Assembly (NCBI GenBank): GCA_017997515.1
Contig: JAGOEY010000102.1
Span: 1-6,533 of the forward strand
Length of the DNA stretch: 6,533 nucleotides
From: Burkholderiaceae bacterium
GTDB taxonomy: Bacteria; Pseudomonadota; Gammaproteobacteria; Burkholderiales; Burkholderiaceae
Direction: 5' to 3'
A program made the translations under genes and the position numbers. Shown here in pieces: positions 1-6,225 of this stretch. The first letter of the stretch is position 1; each line of letters starts with the position of its first letter. Under the pieces are notes generated by a model. The model was not told the DNA's origin and searched no databases. It saw nothing but the letters and a program-made list of their open reading frames with translations.

Positions 1-779
1 ATACGGAAGGCTTCACCCATACCCACGATCTGGTGGGTGGGCAAGGTGCCGGAACGCATGCCGCGCTCATGGCCGCCACCGTGGATCTGGGCTTCCAGAC
101 GCACGCGGGGTTTGCGGCGCACATACAACGCGCCCACACCCTTGGGACCGTAGGTCTTGTGCGCAGTCATGCTCATCAGGTCGATGGGCAGGGTCTTCAA
201 ATCAATGTCGACACGGCCGGTAGCCTGGGCTGCATCCACATGCAGCAGGATGCCCTTCTCACGGCACAGCGCTCCGATGGCGGGGATGTCCTGAATCACA
301 CCAATTTCGTTGTTCACGAACAGGATGCTGATCAGGATGGTGTCGGGGCGGATGGCGGCCTTCAGGGCGTCCATGTCCACCAAACCGTCTTCCTGCACAT
401 CCAGGTAAGTCACGTCAAAACCCTGGCGCTCCAACTCGCGCATGGTGTCCAGCACGGCTTTGTGCTCGGTTTTCAGCGTGATCAGGTGTTTGCCCTTGGT
501 CTTGTAGAACTGGGAGGCACCTTTGAGGGCCAGGTTGATGGACTCGGTGGCACCACTGGTCCAGACGATTTCACGCGGGTCCGCACCAATCAGGTCGGCG
601 ACCTGGGTGCGTGCGTTTTCAACGGCTGCTTCTGCCTCCCAGCCCCACGCATGGCTGCGGGATGCAGGGTTGCCAAAATGTTCACGCAACCAGGGAATCA
701 TGGCGTCGACCACACGGGGGTCCACCGGCGTGGTTGCGCCGTAATCAAGGTAAATGGGGAAATGCGGGGTCATGTCCAT
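1..779 (-). CDS. iscS: Cysteine desulfurase IscS, N-terminal 259 residues (3' end off the left edge)
   Basis: This is a PLP-dependent class V aminotransferase-fold enzyme. It takes sulfur from L-cysteine as a persulfide and passes it to IscU for iron-sulfur cluster assembly and to tRNA thiolation, in the cytoplasm. Translating the minus strand from ATG at 779 gives [20 protein letters not shown], the typical IscS opening. Visible hallmarks are TEHKAVLD (His about 107, stacking on PLP), VDAAQATGR (Asp about 182 and Gln about 185), and [12 protein letters not shown] with the Schiff-base lysine at about 208. The catalytic cysteine loop, near residue 328 in E. coli IscS, lies outside the window. 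About 259 of roughly 405 residues are present and the frame is open to the edge. A second ATG two codons in (771-773) is an alternative start; neither has a clear Shine-Dalgarno. It lies 83 bp downstream of iscR on the same strand, with no terminator seen between them, as in iscRSUA operons. Identification is firm. Confidence 0.97.
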   Translation of the reverse strand, partial: MDMTPHFPIYLDYGATTPVDPRVVDAMIPWLREHFGNPASRSHAWGWEAEAAVENARTQVADLIGADPREIVWTSGATESINLALKGASQFYKTKGKHLITLKTEHKAVLDTMRELERQGFDVTYLDVQEDGLVDMDALKAAIRPDTILISILFVNNEIGVIQDIPAIGALCREKGILLHVDAAQATGRVDIDLKTLPIDLMSMTAHKTYGPKGVGALYVRRKPRVRLEAQIHGGGHERGMRSGTLPTHQIVGMGEAFR

Positions 780-862
780 GGCTGGCTCGAATATCGTGGG
801 GCTGGCAACAGGGGATGGCCGGGCGGGAGCCCAACCATCCAGGTCAGGCTGTGCCTGGCGTT

Positions 863-1399
863 TTAGCTTTTGGCAAACGCGTTACCCAGTGCGAACACCG
901 AGTTGGGCGCGTTGATACGCATGGGTTTGACCACGGGTGCACTGGAAATCGCGCGCCGGATCATGGGTTTATCTTCAATCTGGACGCCCTTGGCGAGTTG
1001 TTCGTCCACCAACTTTTGCAGCGTGACGGAATCCAGAAACTCGACCATACGTTGGTTCAGTGAAGTCCAGAGCTCATGGGTCATGCAGCGGCCTGCTTCA
1101 CCCAAGCAATTCTCTTTGCCGCCGCAGTGGGTAGCGTCAATAGGCTCATCCACCGACACGATGATGTCGGCAACCGTGATATCTGCAGCCTTGCGGCCCA
1201 GGGTGTAACCACCACCGGGGCCACGGGTGGACTCCACCAGTTCGTGGCGACGCAGCTTGCCAAACAGCTGCTCCAAGTAGGACAGGGAAATTTGCTGGCG
1301 CTGGCTGATAGCAGCCAGGGTGACCGGGCCACTGTTCTGGCGCAGTCCGAGATCAATCATTGCGGTGACCGCAAACCGGCCTTTGGTTGTGAGACGCAT
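863..1399 (-). CDS. iscR: Iron-sulfur cluster regulator IscR (Rrf2 family)
   Basis: This transcription factor senses [2Fe-2S] status. In E. coli, holo-IscR represses the isc operon at type 1 sites and apo-IscR also acts at type 2 sites. The 178-residue product starts [17 protein letters not shown]. It carries the winged-helix DNA-binding domain, with recognition segment [14 protein letters not shown] at about 37-50 (including Glu43, which in E. coli governs site discrimination) and wing RGPGGGY at about 59-65. The cluster loop has Cys92, Cys98, Cys105 and His108. The last cysteine and the histidine are one residue further along than in E. coli (Cys104, His107), because the loop is one residue longer. 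The C-terminus (about residues 140-178) extends past the E. coli protein, which is about 162 residues. The start is set by a strong AAGGAG (1406-1411) six bases upstream of the ATG. It leads the isc operon here, with iscS next downstream. Confidence 0.97.
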   Translation of the reverse strand: MRLTTKGRFAVTAMIDLGLRQNSGPVTLAAISQRQQISLSYLEQLFGKLRRHELVESTRGPGGGYTLGRKAADITVADIIVSVDEPIDATHCGGKENCLGEAGRCMTHELWTSLNQRMVEFLDSVTLQKLVDEQLAKGVQIEDKPMIRRAISSAPVVKPMRINAPNSVFALGNAFAKS

Positions 1400-1525
1400 A
1401 ACAAGCTCCTTCTAGTTGGCTTGACCATCTATGAACAGCTTTCGAGACCTCTGCAAGGCTGAAAGCACCGTCTCCACCCGTTTCCCTGCCGCCTGGTGCG
1501 GTCAGAGCCCTTCATCGTCGGGTTT

Positions 1526-1550
1526 TTTGTTGAGTATTTGCGTCAAGTAT
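1526..1550 (-). promoter_or_regulatory. Putative IscR type 1 operator, promoter-proximal copy
   Basis: Read on the minus strand toward iscR, the site begins ATACTTGAC. It matches about 20 of 25 positions of the E. coli type 1 IscR consensus as I remember it, with a perfect left half (9/9) and a weaker right half (ACTCAAC). It overlaps a TATACT hexamer (1546-1551) that could be a -10 box and a TTGACG (1541-1546) that could be a -35 box. Neither has a convincing partner hexamer, so the exact promoter is unresolved. The position upstream of iscR fits autorepression. Function is inferred. Confidence 0.6.
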
Positions 1551-1556
1551 ACCACA

Positions 1557-1581
1557 ATGCCCTGCTTTTTCTGTCGGGTAT
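1557..1581 (-). promoter_or_regulatory. Putative IscR type 1 operator, distal copy
   Basis: On the minus strand this site begins ATACCCGAC and continues to AAGCAGGGCAT. It also agrees at about 20 of 25 positions with the recalled type 1 consensus, again with a perfect 9/9 left half. Its start is 31 bp upstream of the proximal copy's start, about three helical turns, so both would face the same side of the helix. The E. coli iscR promoter likewise carries two tandem type 1 sites. Binding is inferred from sequence only. Confidence 0.55.
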
Positions 1582-1647
1582 AGCCGAAATGCCCAATTTT
1601 GAGGCAATAAGACGGGTTGCCACCATTGACAACCCCGCCGCAGTACC

Positions 1648-3783
1648 TCAAACCGATCTGCCGCCAGCGGGCAAAATCACCACGTTGTCCGTGCCATGGG
1701 CACCAAAAGCGCGCTCTTTGAGCAGTCCCAACTGGTCGCGCACCTGGGCCGCTTTTTCGAATTCCAGGTTGCGTGCGTGTTCCAGCATCAGTTTCTCCAG
1801 ACGCTTGATTTCGCGGGCGATGTCTTTCTCGCTCATGTCCTCGACCCGCGCGCGCTGCATGGCGGCGTTGTCGAGGCGCTCGGCTTCTTTACCCGCTTTT
1901 TCGCTGTAGACACCATCGATCAGGTCACGCACCTGCTTCACGATGCTGCGCGGGGTGATGCCCAGCGCCAGGTTGTGGGCGATCTGGCGTGTACGGCGGC
2001 GTTCGGTCTCACCAATGGCGCGCTTCATCGAGTCGGTCACCTTGTCGGCGTACAGAATGGCGCGGCCATTCAGGTTGCGAGCGGCCCGGCCAATGGTCTG
2101 GATCAAGGACCGCTCCGAGCGCAAAAAGCCCTCCTTGTCCGCGTCCAGAATGGCAACCAGCGACACCTCTGGAATGTCCAGCCCTTCACGCAACAGGTTG
2201 ATACCCACCAGCACGTCAAACGCCCCTAACCGCAGGTCACGCAAAATTTCCACCCGCTCCACCGTGTCCACATCGCTGTGCAGGTAACGCACCTTGACAC
2301 CGTTGTCGGTCAAATAATCGGTCAGCTGCTCGGCCATCCGTTTGGTCAGGGTGGTGATCAGCACCCGCTCCTGTTTGTCCACGCGGATACGGATTTCCTG
2401 CAGTACATCGTCCACCTGGTGGGTGGCGGGCCGCACCTCCACCTCGGGGTCGACCAGACCGGTGGGCCGCACCAACTGCTCCACCACCTGGCCGGTGTGT
2501 TCGTTCTCCCAAGTGCCGGGGGTGGCCGAGACAAACACCGCCTGGCGCATCTTGGTCTCGAACTCTTCAAACTTCAGCGGACGGTTGTCCAGCGCACTCG
2601 GCAGACGGAAACCGTATTCGACCAGTGTGGTCTTGCGTGCCCGGTCGCCGTTGTACATGCCGCCAAACTGACCGATCAGCACATGGCTTTCATCCAGGAA
2701 CATCACCGCGTCTTTGGGCAGGTAATCCGTCAGCGTGGACGGCGGCTCGCCGGGCGCGGCACCACTCAGATGGCGGGTGTAGTTCTCGATGCCTTTGCAG
2801 TGCCCTACTTCGCTGAGCATTTCAAGGTCAAACCGGGTGCGCTGCTCCAGCCGCTGGGCCTCGACCAGTTTGCCCTGCCCCACCAGCTCTTTCAGCCGGT
2901 CGCTCAGCTCCATCTTGATGGTTTCCACCGCGGCCAGCACCTTGTCGCGTGGCGTCACGTAATGGCTGCTGGGGTACACCGTGAAGCGTGGAATTTTTTG
3001 GCGGACGCGGCCGGTCAGCGGGTCGAACAGCTGCAGTGACTCGATCTCGTCGTCAAACAGCTCGATACGAATGGCCAGCTCGGAATGTTCGGCCGGAAAA
3101 ACGTCAATGGTGTCGCCCCGCACGCGGAACTTGCCGCGTGAAAAATCGGCATCGTTGCGCTGGTACTGCATCCGAATGAGCTGCGCAATCACATCACGCT
3201 GGCCCAGCTTGTCGCCGGTGCGCAGCGTCATCACCATGCGGTGGTAACTCTCGGGCTCACCAATACCGTAGATGGCCGACACGGTAGCCACGATCACCAC
3301 GTCGCGCCGCTCCATCACACTCTTGGTGCAGCTCAGGCGCATCTGTTCGATGTGTTCGTTGATGGCGCTGTCTTTCTCGATAAACAGGTCGCGCTGCGGC
3401 ACGTACGCTTCAGGCTGGTAGTAGTCGTAGTAGCTGACGAAATACTCCACCGCGTTTTTCGGGAAGAACTCGCGGAACTCGCTGTACAGCTGGGCCGCCA
3501 GCGTTTTATTCGGTGCAAAAACAATAGCAGGCCGCCCCAACCTGGCAATCACATTGGCCATGGTGAAGGTCTTGCCCGAGCCCGTCACCCCCAGCAGGGT
3601 CTGGAACACCTCGCCGTCGTTCACACCTTCCACCAGCTTCTCGATGGCGGCGGGCTGGTCACCCGCAGGCGGGTACGGCTGGTAGAGCTGGAAAGGAGAG
3701 TCCGGAAAACTCACAAATTGGCCCGTATCCACCGACGACGGGCCGTTGGTGTCATCCAAAACCGGGGCTGTTACGTTCTGCAT
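1648..3783 (-). CDS. uvrB: UvrABC system protein B (excinuclease ABC subunit B)
   Basis: UvrB receives damaged DNA from UvrA, verifies the lesion with its beta-hairpin and ATPase motor, and recruits UvrC for incision in nucleotide excision repair. The 711-residue product has Walker A GVTGSGKT (about 65-72), the damage-probing hairpin [16 protein letters not shown] (about 114-129), the DESH Walker B box (about 365), SATPG (about 419), [15 protein letters not shown] (about 525) and motif [11 protein letters not shown] (about 564). A C-terminal UVR coiled-coil motif ([19 protein letters not shown], about 668-686) binds UvrA/UvrC. The frame stays open for 71 more codons upstream to 3996, but that stretch has no UvrB similarity and overlaps the 5' end of the divergent aminotransferase gene. 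I chose ATG 3783 because GAGGA (3794-3798) lies 10 bases upstream. Another ATG at 3807 lacks such a site. Compared with E. coli (673 residues), the protein has about 26 extra N-terminal residues before the GDQP motif. No LexA box was found. Confidence 0.97.
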   Translation of the reverse strand: MQNVTAPVLDDTNGPSSVDTGQFVSFPDSPFQLYQPYPPAGDQPAAIEKLVEGVNDGEVFQTLLGVTGSGKTFTMANVIARLGRPAIVFAPNKTLAAQLYSEFREFFPKNAVEYFVSYYDYYQPEAYVPQRDLFIEKDSAINEHIEQMRLSCTKSVMERRDVVIVATVSAIYGIGEPESYHRMVMTLRTGDKLGQRDVIAQLIRMQYQRNDADFSRGKFRVRGDTIDVFPAEHSELAIRIELFDDEIESLQLFDPLTGRVRQKIPRFTVYPSSHYVTPRDKVLAAVETIKMELSDRLKELVGQGKLVEAQRLEQRTRFDLEMLSEVGHCKGIENYTRHLSGAAPGEPPSTLTDYLPKDAVMFLDESHVLIGQFGGMYNGDRARKTTLVEYGFRLPSALDNRPLKFEEFETKMRQAVFVSATPGTWENEHTGQVVEQLVRPTGLVDPEVEVRPATHQVDDVLQEIRIRVDKQERVLITTLTKRMAEQLTDYLTDNGVKVRYLHSDVDTVERVEILRDLRLGAFDVLVGINLLREGLDIPEVSLVAILDADKEGFLRSERSLIQTIGRAARNLNGRAILYADKVTDSMKRAIGETERRRTRQIAHNLALGITPRSIVKQVRDLIDGVYSEKAGKEAERLDNAAMQRARVEDMSEKDIAREIKRLEKLMLEHARNLEFEKAAQVRDQLGLLKERAFGAHGTDNVVILPAGGRSV

Positions 3784-3907
3784 CGGGCGTCTGTCCTCAA
3801 AAGCCATCAGGGCTAACCCGCTAAAATCGCGGGCAACCGGATAGCGTAACGCGACTTCAGAATCCGTGTCGCTCCCATAAATTCTCACCAAGCCCAAAGG
3901 ACTTTTC
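3784..3907. promoter_or_regulatory. Divergent uvrB/tyrB intergenic region
   Basis: This 124-bp gap must hold the promoters of both divergent genes. Visible elements are a short inverted repeat CCCGC-N7-GCGGG (3817-3833) whose loop includes TAAAAT (3822-3827), a plausible -10 for the plus strand, and CATAAAT (3876-3882), closer to tyrB. Neither has a recognisable -35 at 16-18 bp. On the uvrB side I found no CTG-N10-CAG LexA-type box; the nearest pair of CTG and CAG triplets is 14 bases apart. The tyrB ribosome binding site AAAGGA (3896-3901) closes the region. Promoter positions are not resolved. Confidence 0.4.
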
Positions 3908-5104
3908 ATGTCTCTGTTTACCGCCGTAGAAATGGCCCCACGCGACCCGATCCTGGGTCTCAACGAGCAATTTGCCGCCGACACCAACCCCAACAAAGTG
4001 AACCTGGGTGTAGGCGTGTACTACGACGACAACGGGAAACTACCCCTGCTGCAATGTGTGCAGGCCGCTGAAAAAGCCATGATGGACAAACCCACAGCCC
4101 GTGGTTACCTGCCCATCGACGGTATTGCCGCGTACGACAACGCCGTCAAGGGCCTGGTGTTTGGTGCCGACAGCGAACCCGTCACCTCCGGCCGCGTGGC
4201 CACGGTGCAGGCCATTGGTGGCACTGGCGGCCTGAAGATTGGTGCCGACTTCCTGAAGGGCCTGAGCCCCAATGCCACCGTGCTGATCTCCGACCCGAGC
4301 TGGGAAAACCACCGCGCGCTGTTCACCAACGCCGGGTTCAAGGTCGACACCTACGCCTACTACGACGCAGCCAAACGCGGCGTCAACTTCGACGGCATGC
4401 TGGCCAGCCTGAACGCTGCCGCCGCTGGCACCATCGTCGTGTTACACGCCTGCTGCCACAACCCCACGGGTTACGACATCACCGCTGACCAGTGGGACCA
4501 GGTCGTTGCCGCGGTCAAGGCCAAGGGCTTGACCGCATTCCTCGACATGGCCTACCAGGGCTTTGGCCACGGTATCGCCGAAGACGGTGCCGTGATTCAG
4601 AAGTTTGTGGCCGCCGGTCTGAACTTCTTTGTGTCCACCTCGTTCAGCAAGAGCTTCAGCCTCTACGGCGAACGTGTGGGCGGCCTGTCCGTGCTGTGCG
4701 CCGACAAGGAAGAGGCCAGCCGCGTGCTGAGCCAGCTCAAGATCGTTATTCGCACCAACTACTCCAACCCACCCACCCACGGTGGTGCGGTGGTGGCTGC
4801 CGTGCTGAACAACCCCGAGCTGCGTGCCCTGTGGGAAAAGGAACTGGGCGAGATGCGCGTGCGTATCAAGGCCATGCGCCAGAAGCTGGTGGACGGCCTG
4901 AAGGCGGCCGGTGTGCAGCAAGACATGTCTTTCATCACAACCCAGATCGGCATGTTCAGCTACTCGGGCCTGAGCAAGGACCAGATGGTGCGCCTGCGCA
5001 ATGAGTTTGGTGTGTATGGCACCGACACCGGCCGTATGTGTGTGGCTGCGCTGAACAGCAAGAACATCGACTACGTCTGCCAGGCTATCGCCAAAGTCGC
5101 CTGA
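3908..5104 (+). CDS. tyrB: Aromatic-amino-acid/aspartate aminotransferase (class I, fold type I)
   Basis: This cytoplasmic PLP enzyme transfers the amino group between aromatic amino acids or aspartate and 2-oxoglutarate. It would act in the last step of tyrosine and phenylalanine synthesis and in aspartate metabolism. The 398-residue length is that of AspC/TyrB subgroup I-alpha. Landmarks are [12 protein letters not shown] (32-43), GGTGGL (104-109), CHNPTG with the PLP-contacting Asn185, FLDMAYQGF with Asp213 and Tyr216, [16 protein letters not shown] with Schiff-base Lys248 and phosphate-binding Arg256, IRTNYSNPP (281-289), and [13 protein letters not shown] with the carboxylate-binding Arg376. 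AAAGGA six bases upstream sets the ATG. It is divergent from uvrB, a pairing I recall from other betaproteobacteria, and ends in its own strong terminator, so it is probably monocistronic. Sequence alone does not separate a TyrB from an AspC preference; the symbol follows common naming in betaproteobacteria. Confidence 0.93.
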   Translation: MSLFTAVEMAPRDPILGLNEQFAADTNPNKVNLGVGVYYDDNGKLPLLQCVQAAEKAMMDKPTARGYLPIDGIAAYDNAVKGLVFGADSEPVTSGRVATVQAIGGTGGLKIGADFLKGLSPNATVLISDPSWENHRALFTNAGFKVDTYAYYDAAKRGVNFDGMLASLNAAAAGTIVVLHACCHNPTGYDITADQWDQVVAAVKAKGLTAFLDMAYQGFGHGIAEDGAVIQKFVAAGLNFFVSTSFSKSFSLYGERVGGLSVLCADKEEASRVLSQLKIVIRTNYSNPPTHGGAVVAAVLNNPELRALWEKELGEMRVRIKAMRQKLVDGLKAAGVQQDMSFITTQIGMFSYSGLSKDQMVRLRNEFGVYGTDTGRMCVAALNSKNIDYVCQAIAKVA

Positions 5105-5120
5105 TCGATAAGCTCTGCAT

Positions 5121-5156
5121 AACCGGGCGGCACTTCGGTGCCGACCCGGTTTTTTG
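5121..5156 (+). terminator. Rho-independent terminator of tyrB
   Basis: The stem pairs AACCGGG-CGGCAC with GTGCCG-A-CCCGGTT, with one bulged A at 5144, around a TTCG tetraloop (5134-5137). Six Ts follow (5150-5155). It begins 16 bases after the aminotransferase stop codon. The opposite strand has no T run, so it should work only in the tyrB direction. Confidence 0.95.
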
Positions 5157-5244
5157 TTGTCCATCTCTTAGGCTCCGTACTCCAGAAATGCAGCAAAAAA
5201 TCCCGTAGTTTCAGCATAGAATTGGCACCAAGCGTACGAAACAT

Positions 5245-5273
5245 GTGCGCTAGCAGCTATATATTTTGTAGCA
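5245..5273. repeat. Partial copy of a presumed Comamonadaceae dispersed intergenic repeat
   Basis: The segment TGCGCTAGCAGCTATATAT followed by TTTGTAGCA contains the 14-base core GCGCTAGCAGCTAT (reverse complement ATAGCTGCTAGCGC). I recall this core as a frequent intergenic palindrome arm in Rhodoferax, Polaromonas and Acidovorax genomes. Only one arm is present here. It is AT-rich against a GC-rich background and can form a small hairpin (GCTA...TAGC, 5257-5273). It lies upstream of the YitT-type gene, and its TATATA (5258-5263) could serve as a -10, though no -35 is evident. Family membership rests on memory. Confidence 0.5.
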
Positions 5274-5328
5274 AATAGCCCAACACCTTTACCCTTGGTG
5301 GCCTGGCTTTTGCGTACATGCCAACACC

Positions 5329-5952
5329 ATGGAAACACCCCCCTCCACCATGCCTCCCAGCCTGAACCACAGCCGCCTTGAAGATGTGCAGGCCATTTGC
5401 GCCGGCACCTTGTTTGTGGCCATGGCGATGGTGGTGTTTGGGCATGCGGGGCTGTTGACCGGTGGCACGGCGGGGGTGGCCTTTCTGCTGCACTACGCAA
5501 CCGGGGTGGGTTTTGGCAAGGTGTTTTTTGTGGTCAACCTGCCCTTCTACTGGTTTGCCTGGCGGCAGATGGGCAGCGAATTCACACTCAAGACCTTTGC
5601 GGCCATTGCCATGTTGTCAGTCATGACCGAGATCGCGCCACGCTTCATCGACATCGAATTGCTGCACCCCGCATTTGCCGCCGTTTTTGGCGGCCTGATG
5701 CTGGGCACTGGCTGCCTGTTCCTGGCCCGCCACCGCGCCAGCCTGGGCGGGGCCACCATCGTCACGCTCTACCTGCAGGAGAAACACGGCTGGCGCGCGG
5801 GCAAGGTGCAGTTGGTGATCGACTGCACCGTGGTGCTGCTGGCCCTGTTTGTGGTGGAGCCCGCACGCGTCGGCTGGTCGGTGCTGGGCGCGGTGGTGAT
5901 GGGCTTGTTTTTGTGGGTGAACCACCGGCCCGGGCGCTACATGGCGATGTAA
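5329..5952 (+). CDS. YitT family integral membrane protein
   Basis: This 207-residue inner-membrane protein has five to six predicted hydrophobic segments (about 22-38, 45-56, 64-78, 87-103, 114-133, 160-176 and 182-197, some of them short). The sequence fits the YitT_membrane (DUF161) family: GLLTGGTAGVAFLLHYATG near 41-59, FFVVNLPFYWFAW near 66-78, GCLFLARHRASLGGATIVTLYLQ near 128-150, and the terminal VNHRPGRYMAM. The family has no settled biochemical role; a transport or membrane-associated function is only a guess. It lacks the C-terminal DUF2179 domain of Firmicutes YitT (about 280 residues), as do many proteobacterial members. The start is uncertain, because neither ATG 5329 nor the in-frame ATG 5350 has a clear Shine-Dalgarno, and both precede the first membrane segment. 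The stop codon TAA (5950-5952) is formed by the first three bases of the downstream palindromic element. Confidence 0.85.
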   Translation: METPPSTMPPSLNHSRLEDVQAICAGTLFVAMAMVVFGHAGLLTGGTAGVAFLLHYATGVGFGKVFFVVNLPFYWFAWRQMGSEFTLKTFAAIAMLSVMTEIAPRFIDIELLHPAFAAVFGGLMLGTGCLFLARHRASLGGATIVTLYLQEKHGWRAGKVQLVIDCTVVLLALFVVEPARVGWSVLGAVVMGLFLWVNHRPGRYMAM

Positions 5953-5981
5953 GAACGTGTTCACGGTCTATCCGGGCCGCG
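5950..5981 (+). repeat. Left terminal inverted repeat of the palindromic element
   Basis: It starts TAAGAACGTGTTCACG and ends TCTATCCGGGCCGCG. Against the reverse complement of the right end it shows one substitution (G versus A at position 17) and one 1-base gap. It contains the near-palindrome GAACGTGTTC (5953-5962), a possible protein-binding site. Its first three bases are the stop codon of the YitT-type gene. Confidence 0.93.
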
Positions 5982-6082
5982 CAAGTGTCTTTTCGGGATG
6001 GGATGCAAGGCGCAGTGCGCCGTCCATAGCCCGGCTATGGACAAGCACTGCAACGCCGCAGACCGCCCGAAAAGGCACTTGC
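5981..6082. repeat. Hairpin arm A of the palindromic element
   Basis: The basal stem pairs 5981-5997 with 6066-6082, 17 bp with one G-T wobble. Further in, GCAGTGC (6012-6018) pairs with GCACTGC (6045-6051), with short flanking helices TGC/GCA and GGC/GCC. The tip is a perfect 10-bp palindrome, GTCCATAGCC-C-GGCTATGGAC (6022-6042). The single-base tip loop is too tight for RNA; the closing pairs would open there. Confidence 0.9.
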
Positions 6083-6090
6083 CCGAAGGG

Positions 6091-6188
6091 TTGGGGCGAA
6101 ATCGGGCGATTTCTGCGTCCCATCGCTTGCATGGGCAGGAGCCCATGCGGCGCGCCGAGACTTCGAACTCATCCCGATTGCGCCCCAA
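6091..6188. repeat. Hairpin arm B of the palindromic element
   Basis: The basal stem pairs 6091-6106 (TTGGGGCGAAATCGGG) with 6173-6188, 16 bp with one A-G mismatch. The tip is a perfect 8-bp stem GCATGGGC-AGGA-GCCCATGC (6129-6148). The two stretches between base and tip (6107-6128 and 6149-6172) pair poorly, leaving a large internal loop unlike arm A. Confidence 0.88.
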
Positions 6189-6221
6189 CGCGGCTCCGGA
6201 TAGATCGTGAACACGTTCTTA
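6189..6221 (-). repeat. Right terminal inverted repeat of the palindromic element
   Basis: Read on the minus strand it starts TAAGAACGTGTTCACG and ends TCTATCCGGAGCCGCG, mirroring the left end. It contains GAACACGTTC (6209-6218). Its outer edge is four bases from the stop codon of the convergent dioxygenase gene. Confidence 0.93.
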
Positions 6222-6225
6222 GCCC

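Larger units (their letters stand above)
5950..6221. repeat. 272-bp Y-shaped palindromic element (MITE-like, non-coding)
   Basis: The whole gap between two convergent genes is one nested inverted-repeat structure. Terminal inverted repeats of 32 and 33 bp enclose two long hairpin arms (5981-6082 and 6091-6188) joined by an 8-base linker, so either strand can fold into a three-way junction. The ends read TAAGAACG...CGTTCTTA. No credible ORF lies inside: the open frames are short, overlap each other in several frames, and resemble nothing I know. The build fits a miniature inverted-repeat transposable element or a large REP/BIME-type repeat. Alternatives are a structured 3' RNA or bidirectional RNA-processing site for the flanking genes. 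There is no T run, so it is not an ordinary intrinsic terminator. The structure is read directly from the sequence; mobility is inferred. Confidence 0.85.

Noticed and set aside
845..857. Small hairpin CAGGC-TGT-GCCTG between iscR and iscS as a terminator or attenuator
   Set aside because: It has only 5 bp of stem with no T run on the minus strand, too weak to claim; iscR and iscS are normally cotranscribed.
33..866. Long plus-strand open frame opposite iscS
   Set aside because: It is the antisense shadow of iscS; its translation is His/Gly/Val-rich with no recognisable motif, while the minus strand encodes a clear IscS.
1614..1635. Inverted repeat GGGTTG...CAACCC after uvrB as its terminator
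   Set aside because: The 6-bp stem with a 10-base loop has no T run behind it on the minus strand; a uvrB terminator remains unidentified.
2278..3039. 253-codon plus-strand frame inside uvrB
   Set aside because: It is fully antisense to conserved UvrB motifs and has no domain resemblance; it is a typical shadow frame in GC-rich DNA.
3791..3810. LexA (SOS) box upstream of uvrB
   Set aside because: The CTG and CAG triplets here are 14 bases apart, not the 10 of the canonical box, and the interior is not AT-alternating.
3241..3816. 191-codon plus-strand frame over the uvrB 5' half
   Set aside because: It is antisense to the Walker A and beta-hairpin region of UvrB and has biased shadow composition.
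4442..5164. 240-codon minus-strand frame over the aminotransferase gene
   Set aside because: It is antisense to a well-supported enzyme gene and crosses its terminator; the composition is His/Gly/Leu-rich shadow type.
5998..6132. Cross-arm complementarity within the element (ATGGGA with TCCCAT, ATGCAAG with CTTGCAT)
   Set aside because: Matches of 6-7 bases between two 100-base GC-rich arms are expected by chance, and their order is not colinear.
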